This document shows positions 52,457-62,183 of a stretch of 64,000 bases of DNA, one piece after another. Every line of letters starts with the position of its first letter. The stretch's first letter is position 1. The notes under the pieces were generated by a model. That model did not search any database and was not told the origin of the DNA. It saw nothing but the letters and a program-made list of their open reading frames with translations. The position numbers were made by a program, and so were the translations under genes. The DNA comes from Spirosoma pollinicola (lineage in GTDB: Bacteria > Bacteroidota > Bacteroidia > Cytophagales > Spirosomataceae): positions 3,697,027 through 3,761,026 of the forward strand of contig NZ_CP025096.1 of the NCBI RefSeq assembly GCF_002831565.1. Direction: 5' to 3'.

Positions 52457-53556
52457 TCTTTCATCATCCCAACAAACTGATCGAATAAGTAATGGGAATC
52501 GTGCGGCCCCGGTGATGATTCCGGGTGATACTGCACCGAGAAGGCTGGTTTATCCGTCCGACGGATACCCTCAATGGTTTTATCATTAAGGTTGATATGT
52601 GTTAGTTCAACGTTGGCGTGGTCCATTATCTCGTCCGCACTCACCGCGAAACCGTGGTTTTGCGAGGTAACTTCACAATGGCCCGTAATCAGGTTTTTAA
52701 CCGGATGGTTCAAGCCACGGTGGCCATTGTGCATTTTATACGTTGAGATACCACTAGCCAGCGATAAGATTTGGTGACCAAGGCAAATACCAAATAAGGG
52801 TTTGTCTGTATCTAATGCCTGCTTGACCGTTTCAACTGCGTAGGGCATCGCTGCCGGGTCGCCGGGACCATTGGCAATAAAATAGCCATTTGGTTTCCAG
52901 GCCGCTAGTTCAGCATGAGCCGTCCGTGCCGGGAAGACCTTGCAGAATACACCCCGTTCGTTAAAGTTGCTCAGAATGCTTCGTTTAACGCCTAAATCAA
53001 GCACAGCTACACGTAGAGCAGACTCAGGATCACCTTGTTCATAAGCCTCTTTTGTGCATACTTCCGACGATAGCTCCAGACCGTCCATATCGGGTACTTT
53101 ATTCAACTCAGCAAGCAATACGGCCGGGTCTAGGATCTCGGACGAAATAATGCAGTTCATCACGCCTTTTGAGCGGATATACCGCACGAGTTGGCGGGTA
53201 TCTACTCCATGAATACCAACAATACCAGCTTTCTCGAAATAATCCTGTAAGGAACCATCGGCTGTATAGCGGGAGTGAATATTGGAGAAGAAATTGCAGA
53301 CCATCGCCCGAATTTTTACCCCACCCGATTCCTGTTCGGCATTATTCAGGATGCCATAGTTGCCAATGTGCGACGTGGTATTGATAATTACCTGGCCATA
53401 ATAAGAGGGGTCGGTGTATATCTCCTGATAGCCAGTCATTCCCGTGTTGAAGCAAATTTCACCACCGGCTGTACCAATTTTACCGAGCGCTAGTCCTCGA
53501 TATACAGTCCCATCTTGTAAAACCAGCAGGGCTTCAGGCTGTTGCGTATGTTTCAT
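52453..53556 (-). CDS. carA: Carbamoyl-phosphate synthase small subunit
   Basis: 367 aa. The glutaminase subunit supplies ammonia to CarB for arginine and pyrimidine synthesis. N-terminal domain VYRGLALGKIGTAGGEICFNTGMTGYQEIYTDPSY; class I glutamine amidotransferase with nucleophile Cys258 in LFGICLGHQ and the His/Glu in QYHPESSPG. carB is not in this window. A hairpin with a T-run between its promoter and ATG may attenuate it. Confidence 0.96.
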   Translation of the reverse strand: MKHTQQPEALLVLQDGTVYRGLALGKIGTAGGEICFNTGMTGYQEIYTDPSYYGQVIINTTSHIGNYGILNNAEQESGGVKIRAMVCNFFSNIHSRYTADGSLQDYFEKAGIVGIHGVDTRQLVRYIRSKGVMNCIISSEILDPAVLLAELNKVPDMDGLELSSEVCTKEAYEQGDPESALRVAVLDLGVKRSILSNFNERGVFCKVFPARTAHAELAAWKPNGYFIANGPGDPAAMPYAVETVKQALDTDKPLFGICLGHQILSLASGISTYKMHNGHRGLNHPVKNLITGHCEVTSQNHGFAVSADEIMDHANVELTHINLNDKTIEGIRRTDKPAFSVQYHPESSPGPHDSHYLFDQFVGMMKE

Positions 53557-53580
53557 GTATGCGTTTTGGCTTGAAAGACT

Positions 53581-53613
53581 AAAAAAAAGGGCTAACCGTT
53601 GAACGGTTAACCC
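53581..53613 (-). terminator. Hairpin and T-run upstream of carA
   Basis: A 12-bp stem (53589-53600 with 53602-53613, one mismatch) is followed on the minus strand by a run of T at 53588-53581. It ends the ribosomal operon after rplQ. Because a promoter lies upstream of it and carA starts 25 nt downstream, it could also attenuate carA. Confidence 0.75.
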
Positions 53614-53676
53614 ATTTCTATATGATGTGTGTGTGCGTCACTCAGTTTTTCTTCTTTACCACTTCCGTTTGTTCTA

Positions 53677-53703
53677 CAAAAGTAGCAAGCAAACGTTGTT
53701 CAA
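53677..53703 (-). promoter_or_regulatory. carA: Candidate carA promoter
   Basis: Minus-strand TTG (53703-53701) and TACTTTTG (53684-53677), spaced 16 nt, lie between rplQ and the hairpin. A transcript from here would run about 60 nt before the hairpin. Confidence 0.5.
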
Positions 53704-53720
53704 CAATAAAAAACTTGGAC

Positions 53721-54332
53721 TTACGCTTTTGGCGTATCAGAATCTTCATCAGCAACTGGTGCATCAGCGGCAGGTGTTTCTTCAGTTGACGTAACTTCAG
53801 CTACAGGAGCAGCAGGAGCTTCATCTTCAACAACTTCAGCAGATGGCTCTTCAACTGATGCAACGGCAACAGGAGCCGTTTCGGTCGTTGCTTTTGCGCC
53901 TGCTCCACGACGGCTACGACGAGTTTTCGTAGTGTTGGCAGCCGCTTTTTCAGAGGCAGCCGCCAGAAGAAGTTCGTTGAAATCAACTAGTTCGATTAGG
54001 CAGGTATCCGCGTTATCGCCTAACCGGTTACCCAATTTAATAATCCGTGTGTAACCGCCCGGACGGCTGGCAATTTTGTCTGCCACGACGCCGAACAATT
54101 CTTTCATCGTATCCTTGTCATTCAAGGCCCGGAATACTTCACGACGATTTACGAACGTGTCATCTTTAGCCCGTGTCAGGATTGGCTCCACAAATTTGCG
54201 AAGTTCTTTTGCTTTAGCAACCGTAGTTTCAATACGCTTGTGCAGGATGAGCGACGACGCCATGTTCTGCAACATCGCTTCGCGGTGCGAATGTGTCCGA
54301 CTTAGGTGGTTATTCTTTTTACCGTGTCTCAT
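53721..54332 (-). CDS. rplQ: 50S ribosomal protein L17
   Basis: 203 aa, against about 120-130 for most L17. The conserved core ([59 protein letters not shown]) ends near residue 130. The remaining about 70 residues are Ala/Glu/Val/Pro-rich and acidic, an extension seen in other Bacteroidota. It is the last gene of the ribosomal operon, followed by a terminator. Confidence 0.96.
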   Translation of the reverse strand: MRHGKKNNHLSRTHSHREAMLQNMASSLILHKRIETTVAKAKELRKFVEPILTRAKDDTFVNRREVFRALNDKDTMKELFGVVADKIASRPGGYTRIIKLGNRLGDNADTCLIELVDFNELLLAAASEKAAANTTKTRRSRRGAGAKATTETAPVAVASVEEPSAEVVEDEAPAAPVAEVTSTEETPAADAPVADEDSDTPKA

Positions 54333-54342
54333 TATCTTGTGA

Positions 54343-54407
54343 GGTTTACAGTTTATGGTTTACAGTCTACGGTTAGCCTTCGAACCATACACCACAAACC
54401 GTAAACC
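54343..54407. repeat. Heptad-repeat hairpin between rpoA and rplQ
   Basis: The left arm has GTT/GTC at 54344, 54351, 54358, 54365 and 54372: a strict 7-nt step of a degenerate GTTTAYR unit. The right arm 54383-54407 is the imperfect inverse. It lies inside the ribosomal operon, so it cannot be a full terminator. Confidence 0.8.
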
Positions 54408-54410
54408 GAC

Positions 54411-55400
54411 TTAATCTTCGTCTAGTCTGTATTTGGCAACGTCCATACCGAACGTCAGGTTCTTCTCAGCAACGAGTTGCTCAAGCTCCGTCAATGACTT
54501 CTTACCAAAGTTGCGGAACTTCATCATATCGGAAATTTCCAATCGAACCAGATCGCCCAACGTCCGAACGTCAGCCGACTTGAGGCAGTTGTAGGCACGT
54601 ACCGACAGATCAAGATCCGCCAGTGATGTTTTCAGAAGTTTCCGCATGTGCAGTACTTCTTCATCAACTACATTTTCCTCTTCTGGTTTCGCCGTTTCGA
54701 ACGTCATCGTCTGATCTGAGAACAGCATAAAGTGCTGAATCAGAATATAAGCAGCGCCTTTCAACGCTTCTTCAGGATGAATCGATCCATCTGTTTCGAT
54801 GTCTAACAGTAACCGCTCATAGTCAGTTTTCTGCTCAACCCGAGTATTCTCAACACTATATTTCACATTCTTGATAGGTGTGTAAATAGCATCGATAGGG
54901 ATGTGACCGAAAGGCAATTCGTTAACCCGTGGTTCATCGGAAGGAACGTAGCCCCTACCTTTTTCCACAAAAATTTCCATTTCCAAATCCCGTGTATCAT
55001 CGATGTGGCAGATTTCCAACTCTGGATTCAGCACTTCGAACGATGGAGAGAATTTGGATATATCACCGGCCTTAAGAACCGATTGTTTCTTGATATTGAC
55101 GGTGATCTTGTTGTCGACCATGTCATTGATCTTCTTGAAGCGAACCATTTTCAGGTTCAGAATGATCTCTGTCACGTCTTCAACGACGCCCTCGATAGAT
55201 GAAAACTCGTGCAACACGCCCGGAAATTTCACGCTTGTGATAGCGTATCCTTCCAGAGATGACAGCAAAATACGCCGTAGCGCATTGCCGATTGTTACAC
55301 CGTATCCTTTTTCAAGGGGTTTGAATTCAAACACCCCGTGAAAGTCGTCAGCTTTCTCCACTACGACTTTGTCGGGCATTTGGAACGCTAAAATTGACAT
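54411..55400 (-). CDS. rpoA: DNA-directed RNA polymerase alpha subunit
   Basis: 329 aa. Alpha-NTD (residues 1-235: [30 protein letters not shown], dimerisation and assembly) and alpha-CTD (about 250-315: [42 protein letters not shown] and activator contacts). Normal length and position between rpsD and rplQ. Confidence 0.98.
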   Translation of the reverse strand: MSILAFQMPDKVVVEKADDFHGVFEFKPLEKGYGVTIGNALRRILLSSLEGYAITSVKFPGVLHEFSSIEGVVEDVTEIILNLKMVRFKKINDMVDNKITVNIKKQSVLKAGDISKFSPSFEVLNPELEICHIDDTRDLEMEIFVEKGRGYVPSDEPRVNELPFGHIPIDAIYTPIKNVKYSVENTRVEQKTDYERLLLDIETDGSIHPEEALKGAAYILIQHFMLFSDQTMTFETAKPEEENVVDEEVLHMRKLLKTSLADLDLSVRAYNCLKSADVRTLGDLVRLEISDMMKFRNFGKKSLTELEQLVAEKNLTFGMDVAKYRLDED

Positions 55401-55590
55401 ACGTTTCGTATTTTAAAGCAGTTCTCTGCCTTGGCGTGAAGACTGAAATAGTGTTTACGGTTTTCAAGCCTTCGATTTGTGGTACTTCTGCGGGTTAATG
55501 ACCAGCCTCTTACCGAGAACCAATCGCCCTTTAACCGTAAACTATAGAAAGGCGGCAGAAGCCAGTGAAGGTATCTGCCGACCCAATGAA
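55401..55590 (-). other. Spacer between rpsD and rpoA
   Basis: 190 nt, long for a ribosomal operon. It contains a widely spaced inverted pair (GTTTACGGTT near 55453 and AACCGTAAAC near 55533). It could be a leader or processing region; no gene was found. Confidence 0.45.
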
Positions 55591-56196
55591 TTATTTCGAA
55601 TATAATTCGACGATTGCCTGCTCTTTGAAGTTTTCAGGAATCTGATCGCGTTCTGGGTAGCTAATAAACTTACCTACCAGTTCCTGACCATCCCACTCAA
55701 CCCAGTTATACCGTTTGGTATTACGGGCCGATAAACTTGAAGCGACAGCTTCCAGCGATTTTGATTTTTCACGAACACCGATCAATTGACCTGGCTTCAG
55801 CGAGTACGAAGGGATGTTTACTACTTCGCCATCAACGATGATGTGTTTGTGAGATACCAACTGACGGGCAGCCCGGCGAGAAGAAGCAATACCCAGACGA
55901 TAAACAGTGTTATCTAAACGGGCTTCGCATAATTTGAGCAGATTTTCGCCGGTGATTCCTTCCCGAACTTGTGCCCGGTGGAACAAGGCGCGGAACTGAC
56001 GTTCCAGAATACCGTAAGTATATTTTACTTTCTGCTTTTCCAGCAATTGGAGTGCATATTCGGACTGTTTCCGTTTGCGACCCCGACCGTGCATACCCGG
56101 TCCGTAATTTTTTTTCTGAAGCGCTTTGCTCGGGCCCATAATGGGTTCACCGAACTTGCGCGAAATCTTGGCTTTAGGCCCTATGTAACGTGCCAT
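55591..56196 (-). CDS. rpsD: 30S ribosomal protein S4
   Basis: 201 aa, with the N-terminal region lacking the CxxC zinc motif ([16 protein letters not shown]) and the S4 RNA-binding domain ([30 protein letters not shown]). It starts 30S assembly by binding 16S rRNA, and in many bacteria represses its own operon. Confidence 0.97.
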   Translation of the reverse strand: MARYIGPKAKISRKFGEPIMGPSKALQKKNYGPGMHGRGRKRKQSEYALQLLEKQKVKYTYGILERQFRALFHRAQVREGITGENLLKLCEARLDNTVYRLGIASSRRAARQLVSHKHIIVDGEVVNIPSYSLKPGQLIGVREKSKSLEAVASSLSARNTKRYNWVEWDGQELVGKFISYPERDQIPENFKEQAIVELYSK

Positions 56197-56274
56197 TCTT
56201 CAATGAATGAATAATTGTGAAACATTGAACAGACACAACCAAATGTCGCCTGTCCCTATTCATGCCATCCGTAA

Positions 56275-56670
56275 TTATACGCGACGACGTTTTGGCGGCC
56301 GACAACCATTGTGCGGCAACGGGGTAATATCACGAATCGTAGTAACTTCGATACCTGAGTTCTGAATGGTACGGATAGCCGATTCACGACCTGATCCTGG
56401 ACCTTTCACAAATACCTCTGCTTTCCGCATACCCAGATCGTGGGCAACGGCTGCACAGTTAGAAGCGGCTGTCTGAGCAGCATATGGCGTGTTTTTCTTT
56501 GAGCCACGAAAGCCCATTTTACCTGCCGATGCCCAGGAAATAACCTGGCCGTTCATGTTGGTGATCGAAATGATGATGTTGTTGAACGTAGCCCGGATGT
56601 GTACCTGACCAACTGGTTCAACAATTACCACCCGCTTTTTCGCTTTGTCTTTGCGTTTTGCTTGAGCCAT
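56275..56670 (-). CDS. rpsK: 30S ribosomal protein S11
   Basis: 131 aa. Typical S11: [59 protein letters not shown] and the C-terminal [13 protein letters not shown]. Binds 16S rRNA at the platform. Confidence 0.97.
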   Translation of the reverse strand: MAQAKRKDKAKKRVVIVEPVGQVHIRATFNNIIISITNMNGQVISWASAGKMGFRGSKKNTPYAAQTAASNCAAVAHDLGMRKAEVFVKGPGSGRESAIRTIQNSGIEVTTIRDITPLPHNGCRPPKRRRV

Positions 56671-56775
56671 TGTTTGTAGGTAATCGTCAATGTGTCACAG
56701 GTTTCATTACTTGCCAGTCAAAAACTAGTTTCGAACAGCTACAAATGGTCCTTATGACGATGAGCGACCGATTAA

Positions 56776-57153
56776 TTATTTCGTTACTTTCTTCTTGTTA
56801 GCAACAGTCTTCCGCTTACCTTTTCGGGTACGGGAGTTGTTTTTCGTATGCTGACCACGAACCGGCAGACCTTTCCGGTGACGAAGACCCCGGTAGCAAC
56901 CGATGTCCATTAACCGTTTGATGCTCAACTGCACCTCTGAGCGCAACTGACCTTCAACTTTGTATTCGTTCGTGATCGCGTTACGAACAGCACTCGCTTC
57001 TTCATCAGACCATTCACTGGCTTTCTTATCAACACTGATACCAGCATCGGTAAGGATTTTCTTAGCCCGGCTACGACCGATGCCGAAAATGTATGTCAGC
57101 GCAATTTCGCCACGCTTTTTGTCTGGAATGTCAACACCTGCAATACGTGCCAT
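56776..57153 (-). CDS. rpsM: 30S ribosomal protein S13
   Basis: 125 aa. [54 protein letters not shown] and a Lys-rich tail mark S13, the head protein contacting the P-site tRNA. Confidence 0.98.
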   Translation of the reverse strand: MARIAGVDIPDKKRGEIALTYIFGIGRSRAKKILTDAGISVDKKASEWSDEEASAVRNAITNEYKVEGQLRSEVQLSIKRLMDIGCYRGLRHRKGLPVRGQHTKNNSRTRKGKRKTVANKKKVTK

Positions 57154-57155
57154 AC

Positions 57156-57272
57156 TTAGCCTTGTCTTTGTTTATAACGGGGATTCTTTTTGTTGATCAC
57201 GTACAGTTTTCCCTTCCGACGGATCACGACGCAGTCTTCACTACGCTTCTTGATTGACGCTTTAACTTTCAT
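57156..57272 (-). CDS. rpmJ: 50S ribosomal protein L36 (zinc-free form)
   Basis: 38 aa from ATG 57272. [20 protein letters not shown] and [12 protein letters not shown] mark L36. Only one Cys remains, so the zinc ribbon of the C+ form is lost. It sits 3 nt upstream of rpsM and, on its 5' side, 84 nt from infA across a heptad hairpin. Confidence 0.95.
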   Translation of the reverse strand: MKVKASIKKRSEDCVVIRRKGKLYVINKKNPRYKQRQG

Positions 57273-57281
57273 GATTTTAAA

Positions 57282-57350
57282 AGTTTTCGGTTTTCGGTTT
57301 TCGGTTTTTTGCATCCGGTTGTTACAGCCGAAAATCAAAAACCGAAAACT
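57282..57350. repeat. Heptad-repeat hairpin between infA and rpmJ
   Basis: The unit GTTTTCG recurs at 57283, 57290, 57297 and (partly) 57304, a strict 7-nt step. The right arm 57325-57350 is its imperfect inverse. It lies inside the ribosomal operon. Confidence 0.85.
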
Positions 57351-57356
57351 GTATCC

Positions 57357-57575
57357 CTATTTGTACCGATACACAATTCGCGCCTTGCTCAAATCGTAAG
57401 GCGACATTTCCAATTTTACGCGATCACCTGGCAAAATTTTGATGTAATTCATCCGCATTTTGCCGGAGATGTGAGCGATTACCTCATGCTTGTTAGCGAG
57501 TTCAACCCGGAACATTGCATTTGATAATGCCTCTAAAATCACACCGTCCTGTTCTATAGAATTCTGCTTTGCCAT
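57357..57575 (-). CDS. infA: Translation initiation factor IF-1
   Basis: 72 aa. S1-like OB fold: [33 protein letters not shown] and [26 protein letters not shown]. Blocks the A-site during initiation. Between map and rpmJ, as in related phyla. Confidence 0.98.
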   Translation of the reverse strand: MAKQNSIEQDGVILEALSNAMFRVELANKHEVIAHISGKMRMNYIKILPGDRVKLEMSPYDLSKARIVYRYK

Positions 57576-57582
57576 GTTCGCT

Positions 57583-58422
57583 TTAAGCCGCTGTCAGTTC
57601 CTGTGTTTCAACCATCAGGCTTGTGTTTGCGGTAACTGCTTCAATGTATTCAAAGGTTGTCAGAATTTCGGGCTTCCCTTTGCGCACGGCCACTGTATGT
57701 TCAAAGTGAGCCGAGGGCTTGCGGTCAACTGTCCGAATCGTCCAGCCATCACGCTCCTGAACAACGCCTTTCTTACCGAAATTGATCATTGGCTCAATGG
57801 CCAAGATCATTCCTTCCCGTAGCTTGGGACCTTGTCCGCGTTTACCATAATTTGGTACTTCAGGCGCTTCGTGCAGATCCTGACCCACGCCATGACCAAC
57901 TAACTCCCGAACTACTGAATACCCAAACTTCTCTGCATATGTTTGAACGGCATACCCAATATCACCAACCCTATTACCTTCAACTGCTTTTTCAACACCA
58001 AGATATAGGGATTCTTTAGTTCGGCTTAACAGCCGACGAACGGCTGGAGTAACTTCACCAATTGGGTATGTATAGGCGCTATCACTATGATAGCCATTCA
58101 ACTTTACACCACAGTCTATTGAGATAATATCTCCATCGCGAAGTTCATAGCGGCTTGGAAAGCCATGCACAACTACATCGTTAACAGAGATACAAAGAGA
58201 TGCCGGAAACTTATTATATCCTAAGAAGGATGGAATACCTCCATTATCTTTAATAAACGTTTCTGCAACCTTATCAAGTTCCTTTGTGGCTATGCCGGGA
58301 CGGATAAGCTTTGCCACTTCGGCGTGCGCCTTTCCAAGCACCTGTGCACTGATTTTTATAAGGGCGATTTCTTCATCACTCCTGTAAAAAATCATTTTAT
58401 CCTTTTTATCGGAACTACTCAT
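57583..58422 (-). CDS. map: Methionine aminopeptidase type I
   Basis: 279 aa. Removes the initiator Met. Metal ligands: the two Asp in [18 protein letters not shown], His in [17 protein letters not shown], Glu in AIEPMINFG and Glu in [12 protein letters not shown] contexts. Five nt after secY. A second Met nine codons in ([10 protein letters not shown]) is an alternative start. Confidence 0.96.
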   Translation of the reverse strand: MSSSDKKDKMIFYRSDEEIALIKISAQVLGKAHAEVAKLIRPGIATKELDKVAETFIKDNGGIPSFLGYNKFPASLCISVNDVVVHGFPSRYELRDGDIISIDCGVKLNGYHSDSAYTYPIGEVTPAVRRLLSRTKESLYLGVEKAVEGNRVGDIGYAVQTYAEKFGYSVVRELVGHGVGQDLHEAPEVPNYGKRGQGPKLREGMILAIEPMINFGKKGVVQERDGWTIRTVDRKPSAHFEHTVAVRKGKPEILTTFEYIEAVTANTSLMVETQELTAA

Positions 58423-58427
58423 GTCAA

Positions 58428-59747
58428 TTAAGCGGCTACTGTCTCGCTATTCGCACGTCCCTGTACCCGACCTGATTTCATCAGACCTTCATACCGACGC
58501 ATTAATAGATAGCTTTCAACTTGCTGGAGTGTGTCAAGCACAACACCGACCATAATCAACAGAGATGTACCACCAAAGAACTGTGCGAAACCACTCGTCA
58601 TACCCAGCAGGTTGGCCATAGCAGGTAAAATTGCTACAATCGCCAGCATGGCTGCACCTGGTAATGTGATGCGGTCTAGAACAGTGCCAATGTACTCTGA
58701 GGTCTGAATACCCGGTTTAACGCCCGGAATAAATCCGCCACTACGTTTCATGTCATCAGCAATCTGAACAGGGTTGACAGAAATAGCTGTGTAAAAGAAC
58801 GTAAAGATGATAATCAACAGAGAGAACAATAGGTTGTACTGCCAGGTCGTATAGCTTTGGAAAGCATTTTGCACACTAGCTGCAAAATCACTTTTCTCAG
58901 CAAACAAACCTGCAACGTACGTTGGAATGAACATCAAAGCCTGAGCGAAAATGATCGGCATAACACCGGCTGCGTTCAGCTTCAGAGGAAGATATTGACG
59001 TTGTCCACCAACTACTTTGTTGCCAATAACCTGTTTTGCATATTGAATAGGTATACGCCGAACCGCTTGTGTCAGTACAACAGCACCCATAATAACAAAG
59101 AACAGGCCAACCAATTCCAGTACAAAAATCAAACTTCCGCCAGTGCCACGTGACAGGGCTTCTCCGTAGATAGCACCCGGTAGCCGTGACACGATCCCAA
59201 TCATAATGATCATTGATATGCCATTACCAATTCCTTTATCTGTAATCCGCTCACCGAGCCACATACAAAATATGGTGCCTGCTGTTAAGATAAATAGGGA
59301 AGAAATGGTAAATAGACCACGGTCAATTAATAAAGCTTCCTGTGGAATTGTTGTCCGAACATAGGTAATGGCTTGTACAGCCGTTACACCAATCGTAAGC
59401 ACCCGAGTAATCTGATTTAGTCTCTTACGTCCAGATTCACCTTCCTTCTGCATTTTCTGGAAGTAAGGTAGAGCCAGCGTAAGCAACTGGATAGCAATCG
59501 ACGCCGAGATATAAGGCATGATTCCCAGCGCAAAGATTGAGGCTTTGCTAAACGCTCCACCTAAAAAGGTGTCCAGCAAACCAAGTAATCCCTGAGGATT
59601 AAGGTTTAGTTTGTTGGGATCAACGCCGGGTAGTACAATAGCCGAGCCAAGACGAAACGCTGTTATAAACAACAACGTGTTCAGGATTCGACCCCGCAAC
59701 TCGTCAATTGCAAAAATATTCTTAAACGTGGTGATGAGTCGATTCAT
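58428..59747 (-). CDS. secY: Preprotein translocase subunit SecY
   Basis: 439 aa with ten transmembrane helices. Forms the protein-conducting channel with SecE and SecG. GSAIVLPGVDPNKL near the N-terminus, FALGIMPYISASIAIQLL (plug region neighbourhood), GIGNGISMIIMIGIV and YLPLKLNAAGVMPIIFAQAL are hallmark blocks. Confidence 0.98.
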   Translation of the reverse strand: MNRLITTFKNIFAIDELRGRILNTLLFITAFRLGSAIVLPGVDPNKLNLNPQGLLGLLDTFLGGAFSKASIFALGIMPYISASIAIQLLTLALPYFQKMQKEGESGRKRLNQITRVLTIGVTAVQAITYVRTTIPQEALLIDRGLFTISSLFILTAGTIFCMWLGERITDKGIGNGISMIIMIGIVSRLPGAIYGEALSRGTGGSLIFVLELVGLFFVIMGAVVLTQAVRRIPIQYAKQVIGNKVVGGQRQYLPLKLNAAGVMPIIFAQALMFIPTYVAGLFAEKSDFAASVQNAFQSYTTWQYNLLFSLLIIIFTFFYTAISVNPVQIADDMKRSGGFIPGVKPGIQTSEYIGTVLDRITLPGAAMLAIVAILPAMANLLGMTSGFAQFFGGTSLLIMVGVVLDTLQQVESYLLMRRYEGLMKSGRVQGRANSETVAA

Positions 59748-59778
59748 AAAAGTATGTCGGCCGTTACGGTGCTTACAA

Positions 59779-60255
59779 CTAGTTAGCTGCTTCCTCTTTT
59801 ACATGTTTGGCAGGCACAATGGCCTTACCGCCTGCTTTTTCGATAGCTTCTTTGGCACTACTCGAGAAAGCGTGGGCATGAATTTCAACTGCTGCTGTCA
59901 ATTCACCCCGGCTAAGTACTTTAACAAGATCTTTCTTGCTGACCAGACCATGCTGGAGCATAAAATCCATATCGACTATTGTCGCTTTGGTTTCATCAAT
60001 CAAAGCCTGAATTGAGTCCAAGTTGAGAGGTTTGTACTCGACGCGGTTGATATTCTTAAAGCCAAATTTCGGCACACGACGTTGAAGTGGCATCTGTCCA
60101 CCTTCGAAGTGTATTTTACGACTATAACCTGAGCGTGACTGCGCTCCTTTGTGACCACGCGTAGACGTTCCGCCCATGCCTGATCCCTGTCCGCGTCCGA
60201 CTCGCTTGCGCTCTCTGACGGAACCTTTTGCCGGTCTAAGGTTGCTTAAATTCAT
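59779..60255 (-). CDS. rplO: 50S ribosomal protein L15
   Basis: 158 aa from ATG 60255; an upstream in-frame ATG would add a hydrophobic non-L15 stretch. MNLSNLRPAKGSVRERKRVGRG, GTSTRGHKGAQSRSG and the C-terminal EIHAHAFSSSAKEAIEKAGG mark L15. Confidence 0.97.
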   Translation of the reverse strand: MNLSNLRPAKGSVRERKRVGRGQGSGMGGTSTRGHKGAQSRSGYSRKIHFEGGQMPLQRRVPKFGFKNINRVEYKPLNLDSIQALIDETKATIVDMDFMLQHGLVSKKDLVKVLSRGELTAAVEIHAHAFSSSAKEAIEKAGGKAIVPAKHVKEEAAN

Positions 60256-60430
60256 TTTGATAATTAAAAAAAGGAAAATAAATGAACAGAGATCAGTACT
60301 AATGATGATCTGGTCCAATTACTCTGCCACTTTGGTCAACACTTATTACTAAAAAGATGATTCTTTTGGCCTTTCGAGACCTTCATGAAGAGGCACGATG
60401 GCCTGAAAACCAAAAGAATCGCAAAGATAC

Positions 60431-60610
60431 TTAAATTTCTTCAACCTTCACCAAGTGCTGCACCTTATTGATTGCACCTTTCAAAGCGTCGTTATATTCT
60501 AACTCGACACTCCGGTTGATTTTGCCCAAGCCTAGCGACTTGATTGCATTTTTCTGGTTTAGCGGTCGTTTAATGGTGCTGCTGACCTGCGTGATGCGTA
60601 CTCGTGCCAT
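60431..60610 (-). CDS. rpmD: 50S ribosomal protein L30
   Basis: 59 aa, read directly from sequence: MARVRITQVSSTIKRPLNQK, then a middle with SLGLGKINRSVELEY and KVQHLVKVEEI at the end. Small alpha/beta ribosomal protein between rpsE and rplO. TAA at 60431-60433. Confidence 0.96.
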   Translation of the reverse strand: MARVRITQVSSTIKRPLNQKNAIKSLGLGKINRSVELEYNDALKGAINKVQHLVKVEEI

Positions 60611-60628
60611 GTCTGTTGCTCCTTTATA

Positions 60629-61147
60629 TTAACCGTTAAATACTTTTGCCAAACTAATCTGACGCTGGAAAGCTACTTGGTGCGGTAAACGCATCTTAAG
60701 TAGCGCAACGAGCGTAGCTTTTACCACGTTGTGAGGATTCGAAGAACCCTTCGACTTTGCAAGGATGTCATGAATGCCAGCCGATTCAAGAACGGCCCGC
60801 ATAGCACCACCAGCAATTACACCTGTACCAGGAGCAGCTGGTTTCAGCAGGACGAAGCCACCACTGAATTTGCCTTCCATTTCGTGAGGAACCGTCCGCT
60901 TCAGAAGGGGAATCTGTACCAGATTCTTCTTTGCGTCTTCCACTCCTTTGGCAATGGCGTCCGTTACTTCATTGGCCTTGCCTAATCCGTAGCCAACGAC
61001 ACCGTTACCGTCGCCAACGACGACAATAGCCGAGAAGCTGAACCGGCGACCACCTTTTACCACCTTCGCTACGCGGTTGATGGCTACAACCTTTTCTTTC
61101 AGGTCGGCTTCGTTAAATTTTGTCGGTCTTGCTGAATTGATGTTCAT
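60629..61147 (-). CDS. rpsE: 30S ribosomal protein S5
   Basis: 172 aa. dsRBD-like N-terminus ([31 protein letters not shown]) and C-terminal domain ([23 protein letters not shown]). Involved in decoding accuracy and mRNA helicase activity at the entry site. Confidence 0.98.
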   Translation of the reverse strand: MNINSARPTKFNEADLKEKVVAINRVAKVVKGGRRFSFSAIVVVGDGNGVVGYGLGKANEVTDAIAKGVEDAKKNLVQIPLLKRTVPHEMEGKFSGGFVLLKPAAPGTGVIAGGAMRAVLESAGIHDILAKSKGSSNPHNVVKATLVALLKMRLPHQVAFQRQISLAKVFNG

Positions 61148-61150
61148 CGC

Positions 61151-61504
61151 TTAGAACTTAAGGCCTCCCTCGCGGGCTGCATCGGCCAATGCTTTTACTT
61201 TACCGTGATATAAGTAGCCGTTGCGGTCGAATACAGCCGTGCTGATATTCTGAGCAACTGCTTTTTCAGCCAATCGCAGGCCTACTTTCTTCGCCGTTTC
61301 GACGTTGTTGCCTTCGGCTTCGCTTTTCAACTCAACCGATGATGCGGCTGCAAGTGTGCGGCCAGCAATATCGTCAATGAGCTGCGCGTAGATCGCTTTA
61401 TTAGAGCGGAAAACTGACAAACGGGGGCGTTCAGCCGTACCCGATACTTTCGCCCGGATGCCAAACTTGATCCGCTGTCTTCTTTCGTGTTTATTCGTTG
61501 CCAT
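61151..61504 (-). CDS. rplR: 50S ribosomal protein L18
   Basis: 117 aa. [38 protein letters not shown] and the [24 protein letters not shown] tail mark L18, which binds 5S rRNA. Confidence 0.98.
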   Translation of the reverse strand: MATNKHERRQRIKFGIRAKVSGTAERPRLSVFRSNKAIYAQLIDDIAGRTLAAASSVELKSEAEGNNVETAKKVGLRLAEKAVAQNISTAVFDRNGYLYHGKVKALADAAREGGLKF

Positions 61505-61542
61505 GTTATTTGATTCCGACCAAATAGGCGTTTAAATAGTTT

Positions 61543-61604
61543 GATGTCTGTAGTTCGACATTTGAGGTCCGACGTTTTCAAGCGGCTGACCTCAAATGTC
61601 GAAC
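61543..61604. repeat. Heptad-repeat hairpin between rplF and rplR
   Basis: G recurs at 61543, 61550, 61557, 61564 and 61571 at the head of degenerate 7-nt units (GACATTT-like). A perfect 17-bp stem joins 61553-61569 and 61588-61604. It lies inside the ribosomal operon. Confidence 0.87.
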
Positions 61605-61612
61605 GGCAAACC

Positions 61613-62170
61613 TTATTTTTTAGACGAAGATTTACCAGCTTTCCGGCGAACTTGCTCGCCAATGAAGCGGATACCTTTGCCTTTGTACGGCTCAACTTTA
61701 CGGAGCGAACGGATTTTAGCCGCAACATCACCTAAAAGTTGTTTATCCGAACCTTCCAGATAAACTTTTGGGTTCTGGCCTTTTTCCGTTACCGCTGTTA
61801 CCTTGATTTCGGTTGGAACTGCTAAAAACACATTGTGTGAGTAGCCAAGTTGCAATTCGAGAATGTTGTTAACAACCGATGCTTTGTAACCAACCCCGAT
61901 AACTTCGAGATCAAGTTTAAAGCCTTCGCTTACTCCCGTTACCATATTGTTCACCAGCGAACGATACAAGCCGTGAAGGGCTTTATGACGCTTTTGCTCA
62001 GTTGGGCGGGATACTTGAATATGACCGTCTTCAATGGCTACCGAAATGTCCGGGTCAACCGATTGGGTCAAGGTGCCTTTAGGCCCTTTTACCGTGACGA
62101 CATTTTGGTCGTCGACAGACAACGTTACGTTGCTGGGCAGGGCGATGGGTTTCTTACCTATGCGTGACAT
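61613..62170 (-). CDS. rplF: 50S ribosomal protein L6
   Basis: 185 aa. MSRIGKKPIALPSNVTLSVD start and EPYKGKGIRFIGEQVRRKAGKSSSKK end mark L6, located near the GTPase-associated centre of the large subunit. Confidence 0.98.
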   Translation of the reverse strand: MSRIGKKPIALPSNVTLSVDDQNVVTVKGPKGTLTQSVDPDISVAIEDGHIQVSRPTEQKRHKALHGLYRSLVNNMVTGVSEGFKLDLEVIGVGYKASVVNNILELQLGYSHNVFLAVPTEIKVTAVTEKGQNPKVYLEGSDKQLLGDVAAKIRSLRKVEPYKGKGIRFIGEQVRRKAGKSSSKK

Positions 62171-62183
62171 CGTTCAGTTCGGA

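Noticed and set aside
60256..60318. Extended N-terminus of L15
   Set aside because: The additional hydrophobic residues are not ribosomal; the canonical MNLSNLRPAKGS start is at 60255.
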